NCBI RefSeq assembly: GCF_023898315.1
Contig: NC_064616.1
Span: 293,411,205 to 293,475,204, forward strand
DNA: 64,000 nt
Source: Schistocerca nitens
Taxonomy: Eukaryota; Arthropoda; Insecta; Orthoptera; Acrididae
Direction of reading: 5' to 3'
Below the pieces are notes generated by a model. That model saw only the letters and a list, made by a program, of their open reading frames with translations, made no database searches and was not told the DNA's origin. A program made the translations under genes and the position numbers. This document shows positions 32,991 to 44,230 of this stretch, piece after piece (the first letter of the stretch is position 1; the number at the start of each line of letters is the position of its first letter).

Positions 32991-33170
32991 TTAAAGGAAA
33001 TTTGTTGCCGAAGCAGGAATCGGCCCGAGTGGGGAAGGTGAGGGCTCGCAGCTGAACTGATCGTTGGCGCCCACGTACATCGACATCACACGCAGCTCGC
33101 CGGCATCCGTCACGTACAGCACGTACGCCTTCGGACTCGAGAAGCCGCCTGGGTAATGAGGTCCCGACAG
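32991..33170 (-). CDS. Host gene, terminal coding exon
   Basis: On the minus strand the acceptor CTGCTTACAG (33180-33171) precedes CTG TCG GGA CCT. The exon is open to TAA at 32993-32991 (59 codons). It encodes LSGPHYPGGFSSPKAYVLYV, then a DAGELRVMSMY segment and a Pro/Ser-rich end after the last cysteine (FSCEPSP). It is clearly GC-richer than its introns. Phase 0 joins exactly to the exon at 35277-35197. An ATTAAA-type signal (about 32960) lies soon after the stop. The gene product is a small cysteine-rich protein that I do not recognise. Confidence 0.7.
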   Translation of the reverse strand: MSGPHYPGGFSSPKAYVLYVTDAGELRVMSMYVGANDQFSCEPSPSPLGPIPASATNFL

Positions 33171-33351
33171 CTGTAAGCAGACAACCTGTGTTAGAAGCAC
33201 GTCTGAACTCCGCAAGTTACCATACGGTCTAAATCAGTCTACATACAGCATCAGCCTCCCCCACCCCTCTCCTCTACTCTTTTCCATTCGCAGAGTTAGA
33301 CTGTCTACACCCCTCTGTATGGTTCCGAATTGAGATTGTGCCGTCTACGTA

Positions 33352-34510
33352 CAGTGATCAGCCAGAACATTACGACCACCTACGTAATAGCTGGTATGTC
33401 CAACCTTGGCACGGATAACGGCGGTGAAGCGTCGTGGCACGGAAGCAATGACGCCTTGGTAGGTCGCTGGAGGGAGTTGGTACCACATCTACATACAAGT
33501 AACCCAAGTTCTGTAAATTCTGGGCAGGGGGGCGATGAGCTCTGACGCCACGTTCAACCACATCCCAGATGTCTTCGATGGGGTTCAGATCTGGCGAGTT
33601 GGCGGGCCAGCACATCAATTGGAACTCGCCACTGTGTTACTAGAACCACTTCATCATACTTCTGGCCTTGTGAAATCTTGTTGAAAAATACCACTGCCGT
33701 TGGGAAACACGATCGTCATGAAGGGATGTACGTCATCTGCAACCAGTGGGCGGCCGGGGTGGCCGAGCGGTTCTAGATGCTACAGTCTGGAACCGCGCGA
33801 CCGGTAGGGTCGCAGGTTCGAATCCTGCCTCGGGCATGGATGTGTGTGATGTCCTTAGGTTGGTTAGGTTTAAGTAGTTTTAAGTTCTAGGGGACTTAGG
33901 ACCTTAGAAGTTAAGTCCCATAGTGCTCAGAGCCATTTGAACCGTTTTTGCAACCAGTGTACGATACTCCTTGGGCGTCATGGTGCCTTTCAGGAGCTAC
34001 ACTCGGCCCATGGATACCCACGCAAATGTTCCCCAAAGCATAATGAAGCCACCGCCAGACTGTCTCCGTCCTGCAGTACACTTGTCGAGGAGCTGTTCCC
34101 CTGGAAGACGACGGATTTTCGCCCTCCCATCGGCATAATGAAGGAGGTATAGGGATTCATCAGACCATGCAACGCTCTGCCACTGCGCCAACGTCCAGTG
34201 CCGGTAGTCACGTGGCCATTTCAATCACAGTTGCCGATGACATGGTGTTAACAATGCATATAAATGGATCATCGGCTGTGGAGGCCCATTGTTAGGAGTG
34301 TTTGGTTCACTATGTCTTCAGATACACTTGTACTCTACCCGGTACTAAAGTATAATGTTAGGTCTGCCACAGTTCGTCGCCTGTCCTGTTTTACCAGTCT
34401 GTCCAACCTACGACGTCCGACATCTGTACATGAGCGGTGGCCGCCCAACCTCACAACGTCTGGACGTGGTTTCGCCATGTGTTGAAGAGTCTCACCGCCT
34501 TGGAAGAGCA
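33352..34510 (-). mobile_element. Tc1-like transposon relic interrupted by a SINE
   Basis: The left TIR-like end CAGTGATCAGCCAGAACATT follows a TA at 33350-33351. The minus strand carries Tc1 transposase pieces: LVKQDRRRTVADLT (about 34400), WSDESLYLLHYADGR and GGGFIMLWGTFAWVSMG (34224-33990), and MCWPANSPDLNPIEDIWDVV (about 33600) with the catalytic Glu. The type 1 SINE at 33749 splits it. The right end is truncated and abuts an RT fragment. It lies in the last intron of the host gene. Confidence 0.8.
33749..33948 (+). mobile_element. tRNA-derived SINE, head type 1, inserted in the Tc1 relic
   Basis: A complete copy, with A box TGGCCGAGCGGT, B box GGTTCGAATCC, body and end. A perfect 11-bp target duplication TGCAACCAGTG lies at 33738-33748 and 33949-33959. 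The SINE interrupts Tc1 transposase coding, so it is the younger insertion. Confidence 0.95.
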
Positions 34511-34605
34511 AACTATGCAAAACTATTCCACCTGGTGTGCAAGATGCATTAAGATAGACGGATTACGCATAGACTTTAAGAATAACATAGTAACCTAAAT
34601 TCCAG
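34508..34605 (+). mobile_element. Short LINE reverse-transcriptase fragment
   Basis: The plus strand reads AKLFHLVCKMH then a broken DFKNNIV-type segment. It aligns over about 85 bases to the minus-strand fragment at 2738-2944 (HLACKMYET...DFKKNVV). It is far too short to classify further. Confidence 0.45.
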
Positions 34606-34705
34606 GCCCGCCCGGTTATCCGTGCAGTCTAACGCACTGGCGGGAAGGCATGCCTGTCCCCGGCACGATTCCGCCCGGGGATGCAGAAGTCACTTTTACA
34701 TTCTC
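34605..34705 (+). mobile_element. tRNA-like SINE fragment, another head
   Basis: The sequence GGTTATCCGTGCAGTCTAAC, then GGCACGATTCCGCCCGG, resembles a tRNA-derived SINE head with A-box-like and B-box-like segments. Only about 100 bp is recognisable and there is no clear tail. It differs from the type 1 head. Confidence 0.45.
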
Positions 34706-35196
34706 ACAGAGCATCAAGGTAAGGTAATGTAAAAGCGCTTTGGTCTCTCACGTCGTGTTTCAACTCACGGTAAAGTTTTCAACAGCATCACACCCTAGAT
34801 CGGCACCTAATTATAACGTCCAAGGCAAATTAATATTTGTGGAGTGATAAAAAACGACCGATTTCTTGCCACTCGTTTACAAATTGGGACTTCTGAAGCG
34901 TGAAAGAGACGTTTGGGTTTAATTTCTCCTTTTACTGCGAGAAACTACGTAGAAGACTCTCGCAAGAATAAACCTAACACTACTGTTCGTGAATAATTCA
35001 AGCATACTGAAGCTAAGTTGACTATCGACGTGACAGTTATATAGAGCTACAGAGCTATAGAAGATGCACGGGCTAAACAGAGATTCTGAACTGCCTCATT
35101 GCGGGTATGTTGTGCATAAACATTACCTTAAAGGGCAGTTGAGACTCGGTGAACTTTATATATTGTTATCATTATGAGAATAATTTATTGACTCAC

Positions 35197-35277
35197 CACT
35201 GCCTGACATTCTGCATAGGATGTGTCATTCAAGTAGTCCCTGGCGCACTTTTTGAGTTCATCGTATGCATCTGGTAC
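35197..35277 (-). CDS. Host gene, internal exon (81 bp)
   Basis: The acceptor TTTTTAACTACAG comes before GTACCAGATGC, and the donor GCAGTG/GTGAGTC lies at 35197/35196. The exon is 27 codons with phase 0 at both ends: VPDAYDELKKCARDYL, then NDTSYAECQAV. It has two cysteines and an amphipathic helical look. Both splice sites are good, and the frame joins the upstream exon (...ARMRQ) and the downstream exon (LSGPHY...). Confidence 0.75.
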
Positions 35278-35461
35278 CTGTAGTTAAAAAGTAATTAAAA
35301 TACAGCTGTAATTCTTCTCCGAAAAACATGGGAAAACATAACTATTTAACTTATTTGTAAGGAAATATGATTTGTATATTTCGCCTCAAGTAAAAGAAAG
35401 CGAAACAAAATGATAAATTTATGAAACATATATTTGAAACCGGAGTGGGTCATATGGCCTC

Positions 35462-35635
35462 GACCGCGCGGGGTAGCCGCGGCTCCCCCCGTAGGAGGTT
35501 CGAGTCCTCCCTCGGGCATCGGTGTGTGTGTTGTTCTTGGCGTAAGATAGTTTAAATTAGATTAAGTAATGTGTAAGCCTAGGGACCGATGACCTCAGCA
35601 GTTTGATTCCATAGGAACTTACCGCAAATTTCCAA
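35462..35635 (+). mobile_element. SINE with type 3 head and CTTACCGCAAATTTCC end
   Basis: The B box GGTTCGAGTCC (35497-35507) is followed by CTCGGGCATCGGTGTGTGTG and a body related to the type 1 body. It has its own 3' end, CAGTTTGATTCCATAGGAAC then TTACCGCAAATTTCC. A second copy lies at 61491-61660. The A box is eroded. Confidence 0.75.
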
Positions 35636-35639
35636 GAAA

Positions 35640-36655
35640 TTCATATGGCCTCAAAGTTCCGTGAAAGGGAAGACAAGCAAGTAGAAGAAGAAGTTTGATT
35701 CAGCTACAGCAAAGGATGTCGCGAGCACTGAACGGAGTAGCTGGAAGGAAGCTTAATAAGAGTCAGTAGAAACGGTTTTTCTGCTAGATCAATGTATGTA
35801 ACTTGAGTCTGCTGGTTGAATGTTCGGCTATTAGAAGGTCGGTGTCGTCCTATAGCAGAATGAAACCAATGCCGGAAGGTACGCTTCGTCCGCAATTTTA
35901 ACCTGTGGGGACCTCAGGGGAACTGGAAGAAGAACTTTTCTGTTGATACATCCTTTTATGTTGACGCCCAGCTGTCATGGAGACAGCTGCTGTAACGGAT
36001 GGTCTGTTCTCCACCCACGGTGTTCATTAACACGAAATTTTTTGTCTTAACTGTCAGGATACAAAAGTGATGCACCGTTTGAGTGCCATATTTATACATC
36101 AGATTGAGAAAAAAAGATGAGATGAGACAAATTTCCTGGTGATTGTTAGGTTATTAGATATTACATATTAGTAGATAATGTAGTTTAGGAACATTTGCGC
36201 AACAGGGAACCAGTGACACACAAGGCAGCTAACTGGACCAATTCATCCATTCTTGCCCTGGGCACATTCATTTGAGTCTGCCGATATCAGGACGCATAAG
36301 AAGTAGAAAGTGTAATGAATAATTAGATATTGCATATAGATTAAATTTATTTCATATAAACGTTTGTGATATATCACACAACAATTTAATAATTTATATA
36401 GCATATTCTAGAAATAAAATATACTATTATACCTCTCTTTTTTCTGTCGTAGAAAACACACTTTTCCACAGCCACTAGAGGAGCAACACTTGCGTATGAT
36501 CACAAATAAATAAAACATATGTAAATAAATGTTCGTTAACACACTAAGGAGAGAATACTATTTATAGTTTGTAATATTATCTCTTAGAAGGCAGAATGTC
36601 GTTTTTTTTTTTGTTAGAAAGCTGTCACATTTTTCGTGTCTGTCAAGCTGTATAC
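35640..36655. other. Host-gene intron, nothing recognised
   Basis: AT-rich intronic sequence between the 97-bp and 81-bp exons, outside the SINE. I see no conserved coding, terminal repeats or RNA gene. Confidence 0.5.
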
Positions 36656-36660
36656 ACTAC

Positions 36661-36757
36661 CTGCCTCATCCTGGCGTAGAGCGCGAAGCAGCCGTAGCAC
36701 GCGTCATTGGTCGTGGATTCTGTGCACAGCGGCTGCACTAGGTCGTCGAACAGCAGG
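36661..36757 (-). CDS. Host gene, internal exon (97 bp)
   Basis: The acceptor TTGTGTGTTGGCAG precedes C CTG CTG TTC, and the donor GAGGCAG/GTAGTG lies at 36661/36660. After one leftover base, 32 codons read LLFDDLVQPLCTESTTNDAC, then YGCFALYARMRQ. The cysteine pattern C-x8-C-x2-C is visible. The leading base completes the codon started by the 71-bp exon (AG+C, Ser). High GC and good splice sites support it as a true exon. Confidence 0.78.
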
Positions 36758-37970
36758 CTGCCAACACACAAGCAAAGCATCACTTTGTTAGCCACTTTCT
36801 TAAGAGTGCAATAAAAGCAGTGCGAATTCCCACACGTGACAGGCCTGTAGAGGTGAAGCTACCCTAGTATCCACAAACTAGGGAAAATTATTTTACTAAT
36901 CATTCACTATCACCAAGACGGTAAAGCAGGTTACATATGGCACTTCAATTCTAAAACAATCTTCTACATAAACAATACATAAGTACAGATGAACGTAGCG
37001 AAAATACCTACAGAACTTTACGTTACTGTAATCTGCCTGTCTATGTAAAGCCGGCGCCAGAACGTAAAACCTTTCGCTCTAATAAAGTTAAAAAATCCAC
37101 ACTAATTCAAACACAGATAACCAATAAAAGAAATTTCAAAACAATGACATTAATAACCTTCAAAGTCATAATTGAAAGAATAATCTTTTAGGCCTTAGTA
37201 AAACTTTATACGCGGCATTCGGCGATCGCAGAGCAAGTGCCCACCAAATTCTGAATAGGCGAGGTATTTACCGAGGTGTCGATGAGTACTTGCCAGATTT
37301 ATGCAGAATGTCTAATGAAGATTTTACTACCTGCTTTCTGAAGTGCAATCAATGATCAATAAGAAAAATATAAAGTCGAGAAGATAGGTAGCTGTTACAA
37401 GCTATGGTACCTATTACAAGCTTTGAAGGCGTGATAGCGCTTTGGGAATAAAAAAATATCGCAAAGAAAATAGGAATTTATTGAAGTCGTTGGTCATAAA
37501 CACTAGGAGTCTACAGCAGCCATAAAATCTTTGTAGTCAGGACAAAACTGTAGAAGATATAGACCTTTACGTAAGAAATTCGATGCGCGCAATATCGCAG
37601 AAATCATTGCCCTTAGTGAAACTGTACAAGGACCATGAAAATGCTGTTCTCTTTTACTTCAGGCCATTAGTTTGGTCAGAATAAACTTTTTTTTAACTTT
37701 TCTGGAAATTATTTAGATTGAATAATGGCAAGAAGGGGTGCCGACAGTACCGTTTCCTTGATCCATGTGTGACAGGGAGAACTGTTCACCACACACTGTA
37801 CAGTGGATTGTGCAGTATATGTATACCTACATAGAAACATGTAAGTGATAAAATGAATCATTCAAATGAGAAGAGTATGAATATAAGTTCAAAATCAAAG
37901 AATTTACCAATGGAAGAAAATAACAGCCCTGAAATACAAATTAACATAAATCTGAAGGCATAATTTCTTA

Positions 37971-38205
37971 CCGAGCGAGGTGGCGCAGTGGTTCGACACT
38001 GGACTCGCATTCGGGAGGACGATGGTTCAATCCCGCGTCCGGCCATCCTGATTTAGGTTTTCCGTGATTTCCCTAAATCACTCCAGGCAAATGCTGGGAT
38101 GGTTCCTCTGAAAGGGCACGGCCGACTTCCTTCCCCGTCCTTTCCTAATCCTATGAGACCGATGACCACGCTGTCTGGTCTCCTTCCCCAAACCAACCAA
38201 CCAAC
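37971..38205 (+). mobile_element. tRNA-derived SINE with LINE-like (AACC)n tail
   Basis: The head has an A box (TGGCGCAGTGG) and B box (GGTTCAATCCC). The body runs through CCCTAAATCACTCCAGGCAA to GACCGATGACCACG...TGGTCTCCTTCCCC and four AACC units. The target duplication CATAATTT(C/G)TTA has one mismatch (37959-37970 and 38206-38217). The end of the body resembles the 3' end of LINE B (6399-6460). Degenerate copies lie at 21824 (-) and 44231 (-). Confidence 0.9.
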
Positions 38206-38599
38206 CATAATTTGTTACATAAATGTTTTGATTACATTCTCACAAGAGTGAATACAATAACGAATGGTTGCTCACCCAGAATGCTTGTGAGCAGAGGCGA
38301 CGGGTGGACAACATTCACAAACATGTATAAACTATTATTCGTCCAGTCTGATATGGCACCAAAGGCCAACACAATGGGAGAATGGTGAGCACATAAAGTG
38401 AGTAGAGGATGAAGGCAGTTTCTAGAACAGTTCTAGGTCCCCGGTACAGATTACAATACTTATCACAGATCATTTTCAATCCATATGTGGTAAAAAGTGG
38501 TGAAGGAATAGAGAAGCATAAAATCAGTGACACATTGATGCCTAATTATAAGGATAAGAGTCATACTGTAGTGACATAAAGCAAAACTGGCCACTTTAC

Positions 38600-38670
38600 C
38601 TTGGAGATTTGTTTCTCTTCAAGAGACGAAGACTGTAAAGAGCGCAGTAAATATTACATGCTTCAAAGGC
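38600..38670 (-). CDS. Host gene, internal exon (71 bp)
   Basis: A long polypyrimidine acceptor (TTCTTTCCCCTTCCGACCAG) ends at 38671. The exon starts GCC TTT GAA in phase 0 and ends CCAAG/GTAAAG at 38600/38599 with two bases over. It encodes AFEACNIYCALYSLRLLKRN, then KSP. C-x3-C is the first cysteine pair. The two leftover bases AG join the C of the next exon in frame. This phase fit across four exons is the main evidence for the gene. Confidence 0.72.
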
Positions 38671-38779
38671 CTGGTCGGAAGGGGAAAGAAGACAGTGTGT
38701 GTGTGTGCAGGAGAAGAGGTCAGAGACAAAATATTTTGTAACAGAGGCATTAATGCTGTGATGCTGCCAGTATGTAGGA

Positions 38780-39840
38780 TGCACGCTGACTTCATTCCCT
38801 TGTAGAGGGCTGCCTGTGAAGTTTCTCTGGGAAGGACAGTGGGTGCAGCCTTCTTAGCACATCTGACTCACATCTGAGTGCAAGGCTCATATCTACAAAA
38901 TCCAGATGCAGTGAGATAGACCACAAAATTTTACTTCCAACTAAACTACTGCTGTACTGTAAATACATGTATATTCAGTACAGAAAGTAGAGTAAGAAGA
39001 GTCCTTTGCTAATGGAGACTGATTCAGACTAAACAGCACTTTTCATATATCAAAAAGACTTGAAGACATGACCATCAGTAAGATAGAGAGATTTCCACTA
39101 AGAGCTGCTTGAGACATGAGGCAACTGGCTGAACTTCCACAAAGTGTACCTGACCCAGCACTCTACTAATAAGAGAAAGACATGAAACATCAACACAAAT
39201 ACTGATGCATTACCTACGTTTGAATCGATTACTCTACTCAATAACTGAGACGCATTCGTGGAAAGTTGATGCAGACAAAAGGTCATCATTTTTAAGTATT
39301 ACAAGTACATTATGTTCAACATTGTACAAGATATAAAAGGTTGATTCAGCCATTTTAACTGACCTATTTCTAGCACCTAGAATTTTTTAAGCAACCCTTG
39401 TTGGCTAAATCGGCCATCTTGGAAGAGATATGGCAATGCTGCATGTGAGAATAGAGAGGGAGAGGTGGTAGGAGAGGAGGGGTGACCTTGAAGGGGGAAG
39501 GTGGAGAAGGTGACATGGGGGGGGGGGGAGGTAGGGATAATATCCTCGTGACACTGTTGTTGTTGGGTGACCCTGAACTGTCCTGGAAATCACCTTCATC
39601 CTTTACTAATTTGGGTGCTAGGTCAGCAACTACTTGACTTTCCATGCGCACTCAGTCTCATGTGTGACAGTGCGTTAAGCTATACTTAATTTAATGTAAG
39701 GCAAGAAAGAGACAGTCCAGAGCCACTGTCAACGATAGACCGTTTCAGGCAACCAGTGTAGCACACTACACTTGGCACTGTTCGACCAGTCTTTTACGTC
39801 AGGTGATGGAGTGCATTCAGAATTAAAATATATGCTCAGG
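38780..39840. other. Intronic sequence, nothing recognised
   Basis: It contains a short poly(G) run (39519-39528) and scattered small frames without domains. A type of decayed repeat is possible, but no termini were seen. Confidence 0.4.
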
Positions 39841-39879
39841 CGCACGAAAAATCTTCCCAACCCCTGGAGACATCACGCT

Positions 39880-40745
39880 AATACATTGTAACACCTACTC
39901 TAGCCTTGATAACAGCCTCATTATGACAAAGAGGAGAATCCAAAAGTTTCTTCATGTACGATATATGTTCAGCTGAAGCTGCTCATTGATGATCAGATCA
40001 CATAGAGCTACCAAACTGCGGAGATGTTGATTGCTACATTTCATCCACCGTTCCCAATTGTTCTAGACATTTTACAGGCGTGCCAGACGAGGTGTGGTAC
40101 GGAGCCTGAGTGTTAGACAACCCAGGAATGAGCACGTGCAGTCCTACAAATACAGCTGCTGGCATCTTGGAAGATGGGAGTGTTTCCAGAAAACTCATCA
40201 TGAAGATACAGAAGAAAGAGCAAAATCGAGAATGTTGAAATAAACACAAGAGACTCTTTTTATGGTCACTATTCACACGCCAAGCTAAATGACTGCCAGT
40301 AGTACACCACCCCCTGTAGACGTGGTAGGCAGCCCGCGTTGATACACTAACATATCGGCTAGTTTCCATCACTGTGTGTTCATGGGCACGTCTCAACACA
40401 ACAGCTCCGTTGTGCCATTCTGTCACGCATCCACTTCGACCCATCTTACTGCACTTAGTTCCATACAACTGACTGGCATGAATATACCTCACTGCCCTGA
40501 CTTACGTCAGCGTTTGACGTTACATGACAGCCTGGTGCCAACTGAACGTCATATACAGCTCTCCAAAGCGGCTAGTATGTTCTTCTAAGGGCGTGACTGT
40601 TTTTTCTCCTGAGCTTATATCAGAATGGAGCAGTCTACTTCCACAGTAATAACCACGGATGAAAATAGACGCTAGTAATAGAAACAATACAAAAAAGACT
40701 GCCACTCATACATACTATGGTCAGGGAGACCATGAGGTATAAGTT
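39880..40745 (-). mobile_element. Tc1-like transposon relic with internal deletion
   Basis: The minus frame 40492-40034 begins with a helix-turn-helix region, MGRSGCVTEWHNGAVVLRRA then VSVSTRAAYHVYRGWCTTGS. It jumps to a C-terminal catalytic segment (CIFMMSFLETLPSSKM), where the LHPFM...FQQDN region would be. The central catalytic part is missing. It is related to the Tc1 relics at 47100, 53440 and 57120. TIRs were not resolved. Confidence 0.6.
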
Positions 40746-41281
40746 CAGTCGCCTTATTAAAAAAAAAAACTGTATGTACATACAAAACTCCCTCTCGTTG
40801 CTCACCAATTTACAAAGCCCATCACAAGTAACATGACCTTACAGTAGTTTCAAAATCTATTACATTAACCTTGCAAATGATAGTTAAAAGATTATTAACA
40901 AATCACTATTGTCAGCAAAAAGTAAGATAATGGCAGTACGTACATAGACCAACATCAATCAGCAATTGTTTCATTTTAGGCCTAGAGTCTGATAATGTTA
41001 ACATACAGGGTGTCCCAGGAAGAAAGGTCAATATTCAGCGATATGACAGGAACGAGCATTCGAAACAAAGAAGTCTATCAAACTTTGGTTCTGAAATGCA
41101 AATCTTAAGAGCTATGAGGACTTTTTCATTTTCGATACTGTGAAACAAATCTCTTCTACTGCAAGCTCTTCCCTTTCTATATATTGTGAAGAGGTAGTAC
41201 GGTCCCAAGCAAGAATAAAATTGTATATTAAATGTGGTCTCTAAAATGCATACCTTAAGAGCTATTAACACTTGTTCAGTA

Positions 41282-41454
41282 TAAGATCAAACAATGGAAA
41301 ATCCAGGATGGAATATAACAATATTATGAAAAGGGAAGTTGCTACTCACCATATAGCGGAGATCCTGAGTCGCAGATGGGCACATTAAAAAGGCTATTAC
41401 AGATAAAGCTTTCGGCCAGTAAATCCTTCGTCAAAAATAGACCACACACACACG

Positions 41455-41491
<37 letters not shown>

Positions 41492-41592
41492 ACAGACACA
41501 CACACTCACGCAAACGCAACTCACACACACGACTACAGTCGTTTCAGTTGCCTGAGACTGCAGCCCTGTGTGTGAGTTGCGTTTGCGTGAGA

Positions 41593-41637
<45 letters not shown>

Positions 41638-41758
41638 ATATATTTGTGACGAATGCCTTACTGGCTGAAAGCTTTATTTGTGACAGTCTTTTTGTTGTGC
41701 CTATCTTCGAATCAGCATCTCCATAATATGGTGAATAGCAAACTTCCTTTTTATAATA
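41282..41758. repeat. Fold-back element with (CA)n/(TG)n in its arms
   Basis: The left arm (GAAGTTGCTACTCACCATAT, AAAGCTTTCGGCCAGTAA) is mirrored by the right arm (TTACTGGCTGAAAGCTTT, ATATGGTGAATAGCAAACTT). Each arm carries a microsatellite, (CA)n at 41443-41510 and (GT)n at 41598-41637, so the two can also pair. TTGTTCAGTA flanks it at 41272-41281 and 41759-41768, a perfect 10-bp duplication. Confidence 0.8.
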
Positions 41759-41792
41759 TTGTTCAGTAGAAGATATGTGTTTCACAGTATTT

Positions 41793-41996
41793 AAAAAATA
41801 TGGTTCAGATGGCTCTGAACACTATGCGACTTAACATCTGCGTTCATCAGTCTCCCTCAACTTAGAACTACTTAAACCTAACTAACCTAAGGACATCACA
41901 CACATCCATGCCCGAGGCAGGATTCGAACCTGCGGCCGTAGCAGTCGAACGGTTCCGGACCGAAGCGCCTAGAACCGCTCGGCCACCGCGGCCGAC
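41793..41996 (-). mobile_element. tRNA-derived SINE, head type 1 (minus)
   Basis: A full copy in reverse: GGCTCTGAACACTATG at the tail, GGATTCGAACC as the reverse B box and CTCGGCCACCGCGGCCG at the head. It is inserted within the MITE at 41006-42131. Confidence 0.88.
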
Positions 41997-42134
41997 CCAT
42001 AGTATTGAAGATGAAGTGCTCATAGGTCTTAAGGTATGCGTTTTTGAGCCCTTTTTTACTAGATTTTTAATTCGAATACGTTTTCCTATCATATCCCTGA
42101 ATAATGACCATGCCTCCTAGGACACACTGTGTAC

Positions 42135-43430
42135 TTAATATACCATGGATAAATCCTGATTTGTTGCCCATGACAAACTGGAGCAAGAAATATCAGCTTT
42201 AGGGAAGAGAGTTGTATCTCCAAATACTTTTCTGACTTTTGCCTCTTTTCCAGGCCAATAATAGAGTTGTAATATTTTTATTCTCTTTTTAAATGATAAG
42301 ATTCACTTTTTGTGTGATTCAGTCATTTTCAGAAATTACAAAAATTTCTCTGTGAAAGTTAGTTTTTTCCAAATTTGAAAAAAAGAATAGGTTTCACACA
42401 GTAACTTGGTTATCTGCCTAGTAACAAATATTCTATTGAAATTTAAAAGTGTTACCATCGAGGAAATACAATTTGAAATAATAACTATTGCAAAATAATA
42501 CAAATGTCCATTTGCATGGCCGGTAATATTGTTAACACATTAAAGAAACTCAGTTCATTTAGAAATGTCATATGTTTCGTGGTAGGAAACCTCCTTCCAT
42601 TTCAGGGTACAAGATGGTGCAAGACCGACAAAGTGTGGTCCACAGGTTATATAATTTGTTTTAAAAATATACATAATTTTACTCGCCGTAATATTCTGTA
42701 ACTAAAGGCTTAATAATGTCTTCCAGTATATTATATAGCACTTAAATTTGTAGAACTCTAAGTATTTTCAAATGCTACACGAAACACAACCCTTTGTCTC
42801 ACAACAGAAACAGAATAAAATGATGGAAACTGCTTCTGGCGGTCTCTAGTGCCCATTCTTTCCACGTAATTATGAAATCGGTCACTAGATTAAAACACCG
42901 ACCAGGATACTCCATGTGTTCCTAAATACACTATCCTCAAGGTACAACACCATCCTCTACTGCAAATAACAAACAGCTACAGAAACGTCTTTATTAATAT
43001 TAAGATATGTATTTTTTTAGTAATATTACAAATATAAATATCATAATCTCACATCTGTACATATTATTATACAAAAATTTTACATGTTATTCACAAAAAA
43101 TACAATGACCCCTGATGATGGTGAAACTTCACCGAAAAACGTATGAATGTTAAAGAAGTATTTACGTTTGCTCAAGACAGAATACTGTTACTGCAATTAT
43201 ATATTTGAAAGCAAAAACCGAAAAAAGTAAGCTTGAGCCAAAGGACGAATGTATTAAGAAATCACTTAAAGGGTCAGAATGTTTCGATATTTTCAGCTGA
43301 GAATGTGTATTAGAATCTTACTCTTTACGCAACACAGCGAGAGCTCGTGATTATGACACAAGGAACATGCAAATAACTAACTAATTATCTGCATTCGTGT
43401 ACTCTCTTCATTTCATAAAGGAAAAAAGTA
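42135..43430. other. AT-rich intronic sequence, nothing recognised
   Basis: No conserved coding or termini were seen. A short stretch near 43105-43145 (CCTGATGATGGTGAAACTTC) resembles the terminal hairpins of some retroelements, but it is too short to call. Confidence 0.4.
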
Positions 43431-43435
43431 CTTGT

Positions 43436-43995
43436 TGACAACTGTTGTTGTGGTCTTCAGTCCGGATACTGGTTTGATGAAGCCCTCCATGCTAGTGTAT
43501 CGTGTTCATGCCTTGTCTCTCTGCGTTACTACTGCAACCTACATGCTTTTGAGCCTGCTTACTGTTTTCGATCCGCGGTTCCCCTCTTCACTTTTAACCC
43601 CACACGCTTCTTTCCTTTACCATACTGACGATTCCTTAACGTCAGAGGATGAGTATTATCAATCGTCTTTTAGTCCGATCGTGATTTAAATTTCTTTTAC
43701 CTCCATTTCGATGCCGTAACTCATCATCTAATCTTCGGCTACTTCTGCGGCACCAAATTTCAAAAGTTTCTACCTTCTTCTTGTCTCAACTCTTACCGTC
43801 CATGTTTCGGTTCCATACAAGTCTACACACTCCCGAAAAATACCTTCAGCAAATACTTAATAATATTCAATTTACATTCACTGTCAACAATTTTATTTTT
43901 TCAGAAACTTTTCATTTGCTGTTGACAGTCTGCATTTTATACCCCTTTCTACTTCGGTCATTGTCAGTTATCCTGCTCGCCCAATAGGAAAACTC
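43436..43995 (-). mobile_element. RTE/Jockey-type LINE fragment (RT C-terminus)
   Basis: The plus strand reads TTGTTGTGGTCTTCAGTCC, GGTTTGATGAAGCCCTCCAT, and near the end TCGGTCATTGTCAGTTATCC. These are the reverse complement of a widespread arthropod LINE 3' coding region. On the minus strand broken frames recall the GSxITDDxRSxxDI and RxxxWTV...YGCETW regions. It is heavily decayed. Confidence 0.5.
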
Positions 43996-44230
43996 TCAAC
44001 AATCAAATATAGAAGATGAATCACTTTCTCGTCAGTCCAGTGTTTAAGGCAACATTTTAAAAAAAATCAAGCCGCAGCCTGAACTCAGAACCACTATTTT
44101 AATGCAGTAGAACGTTTATATGGAGCCGAACGACGATTGTGGAATATGGAATCTGGCAGCCAAAATCGAATTTCTAGAATCGCTATTGGAGTGCAAAATT
44201 GTTGAAGTTTCTGTAAAAGAAGGAAAGAAG

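Larger units (their letters stand above)
41006..42131. mobile_element. Long-TIR MITE containing a fold-back element and a SINE
   Basis: The ends are TA-flanked (41004-41005 and 42132-42133). The left end CAGGGTGTCCCAGGAAG matches the reverse complement of the right end (CAC)AGTGTGTCCTAGGAGG. Similarity continues inward for over 100 bp, for example TTCAGCGATATGACAGGAA against TTCAGGGATATGATAGGAA, then GCATACCTTAAGA. The middle is taken up by a microsatellite hairpin (41282-41758) and a type 1 SINE (41793-41996). It lies in a host-gene intron. Confidence 0.8.

Noticed and set aside
38280-38340. Possible alternative exon with GTGAGC donor near 38277
   Set aside because: It would fall between the 71-bp and 97-bp exons, whose phases already match, and no clean acceptor fits.
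40788-40850. Possible small extra exon of the host gene (GTGAGC donor)
   Set aside because: The acceptor side is poor, the segment contains a stop in the likely phase, and the phase of neighbouring exons does not require it.
41342-41530. Cys/Val repeat protein on the minus strand
   Set aside because: Translation of a CA microsatellite in a fold-back element.
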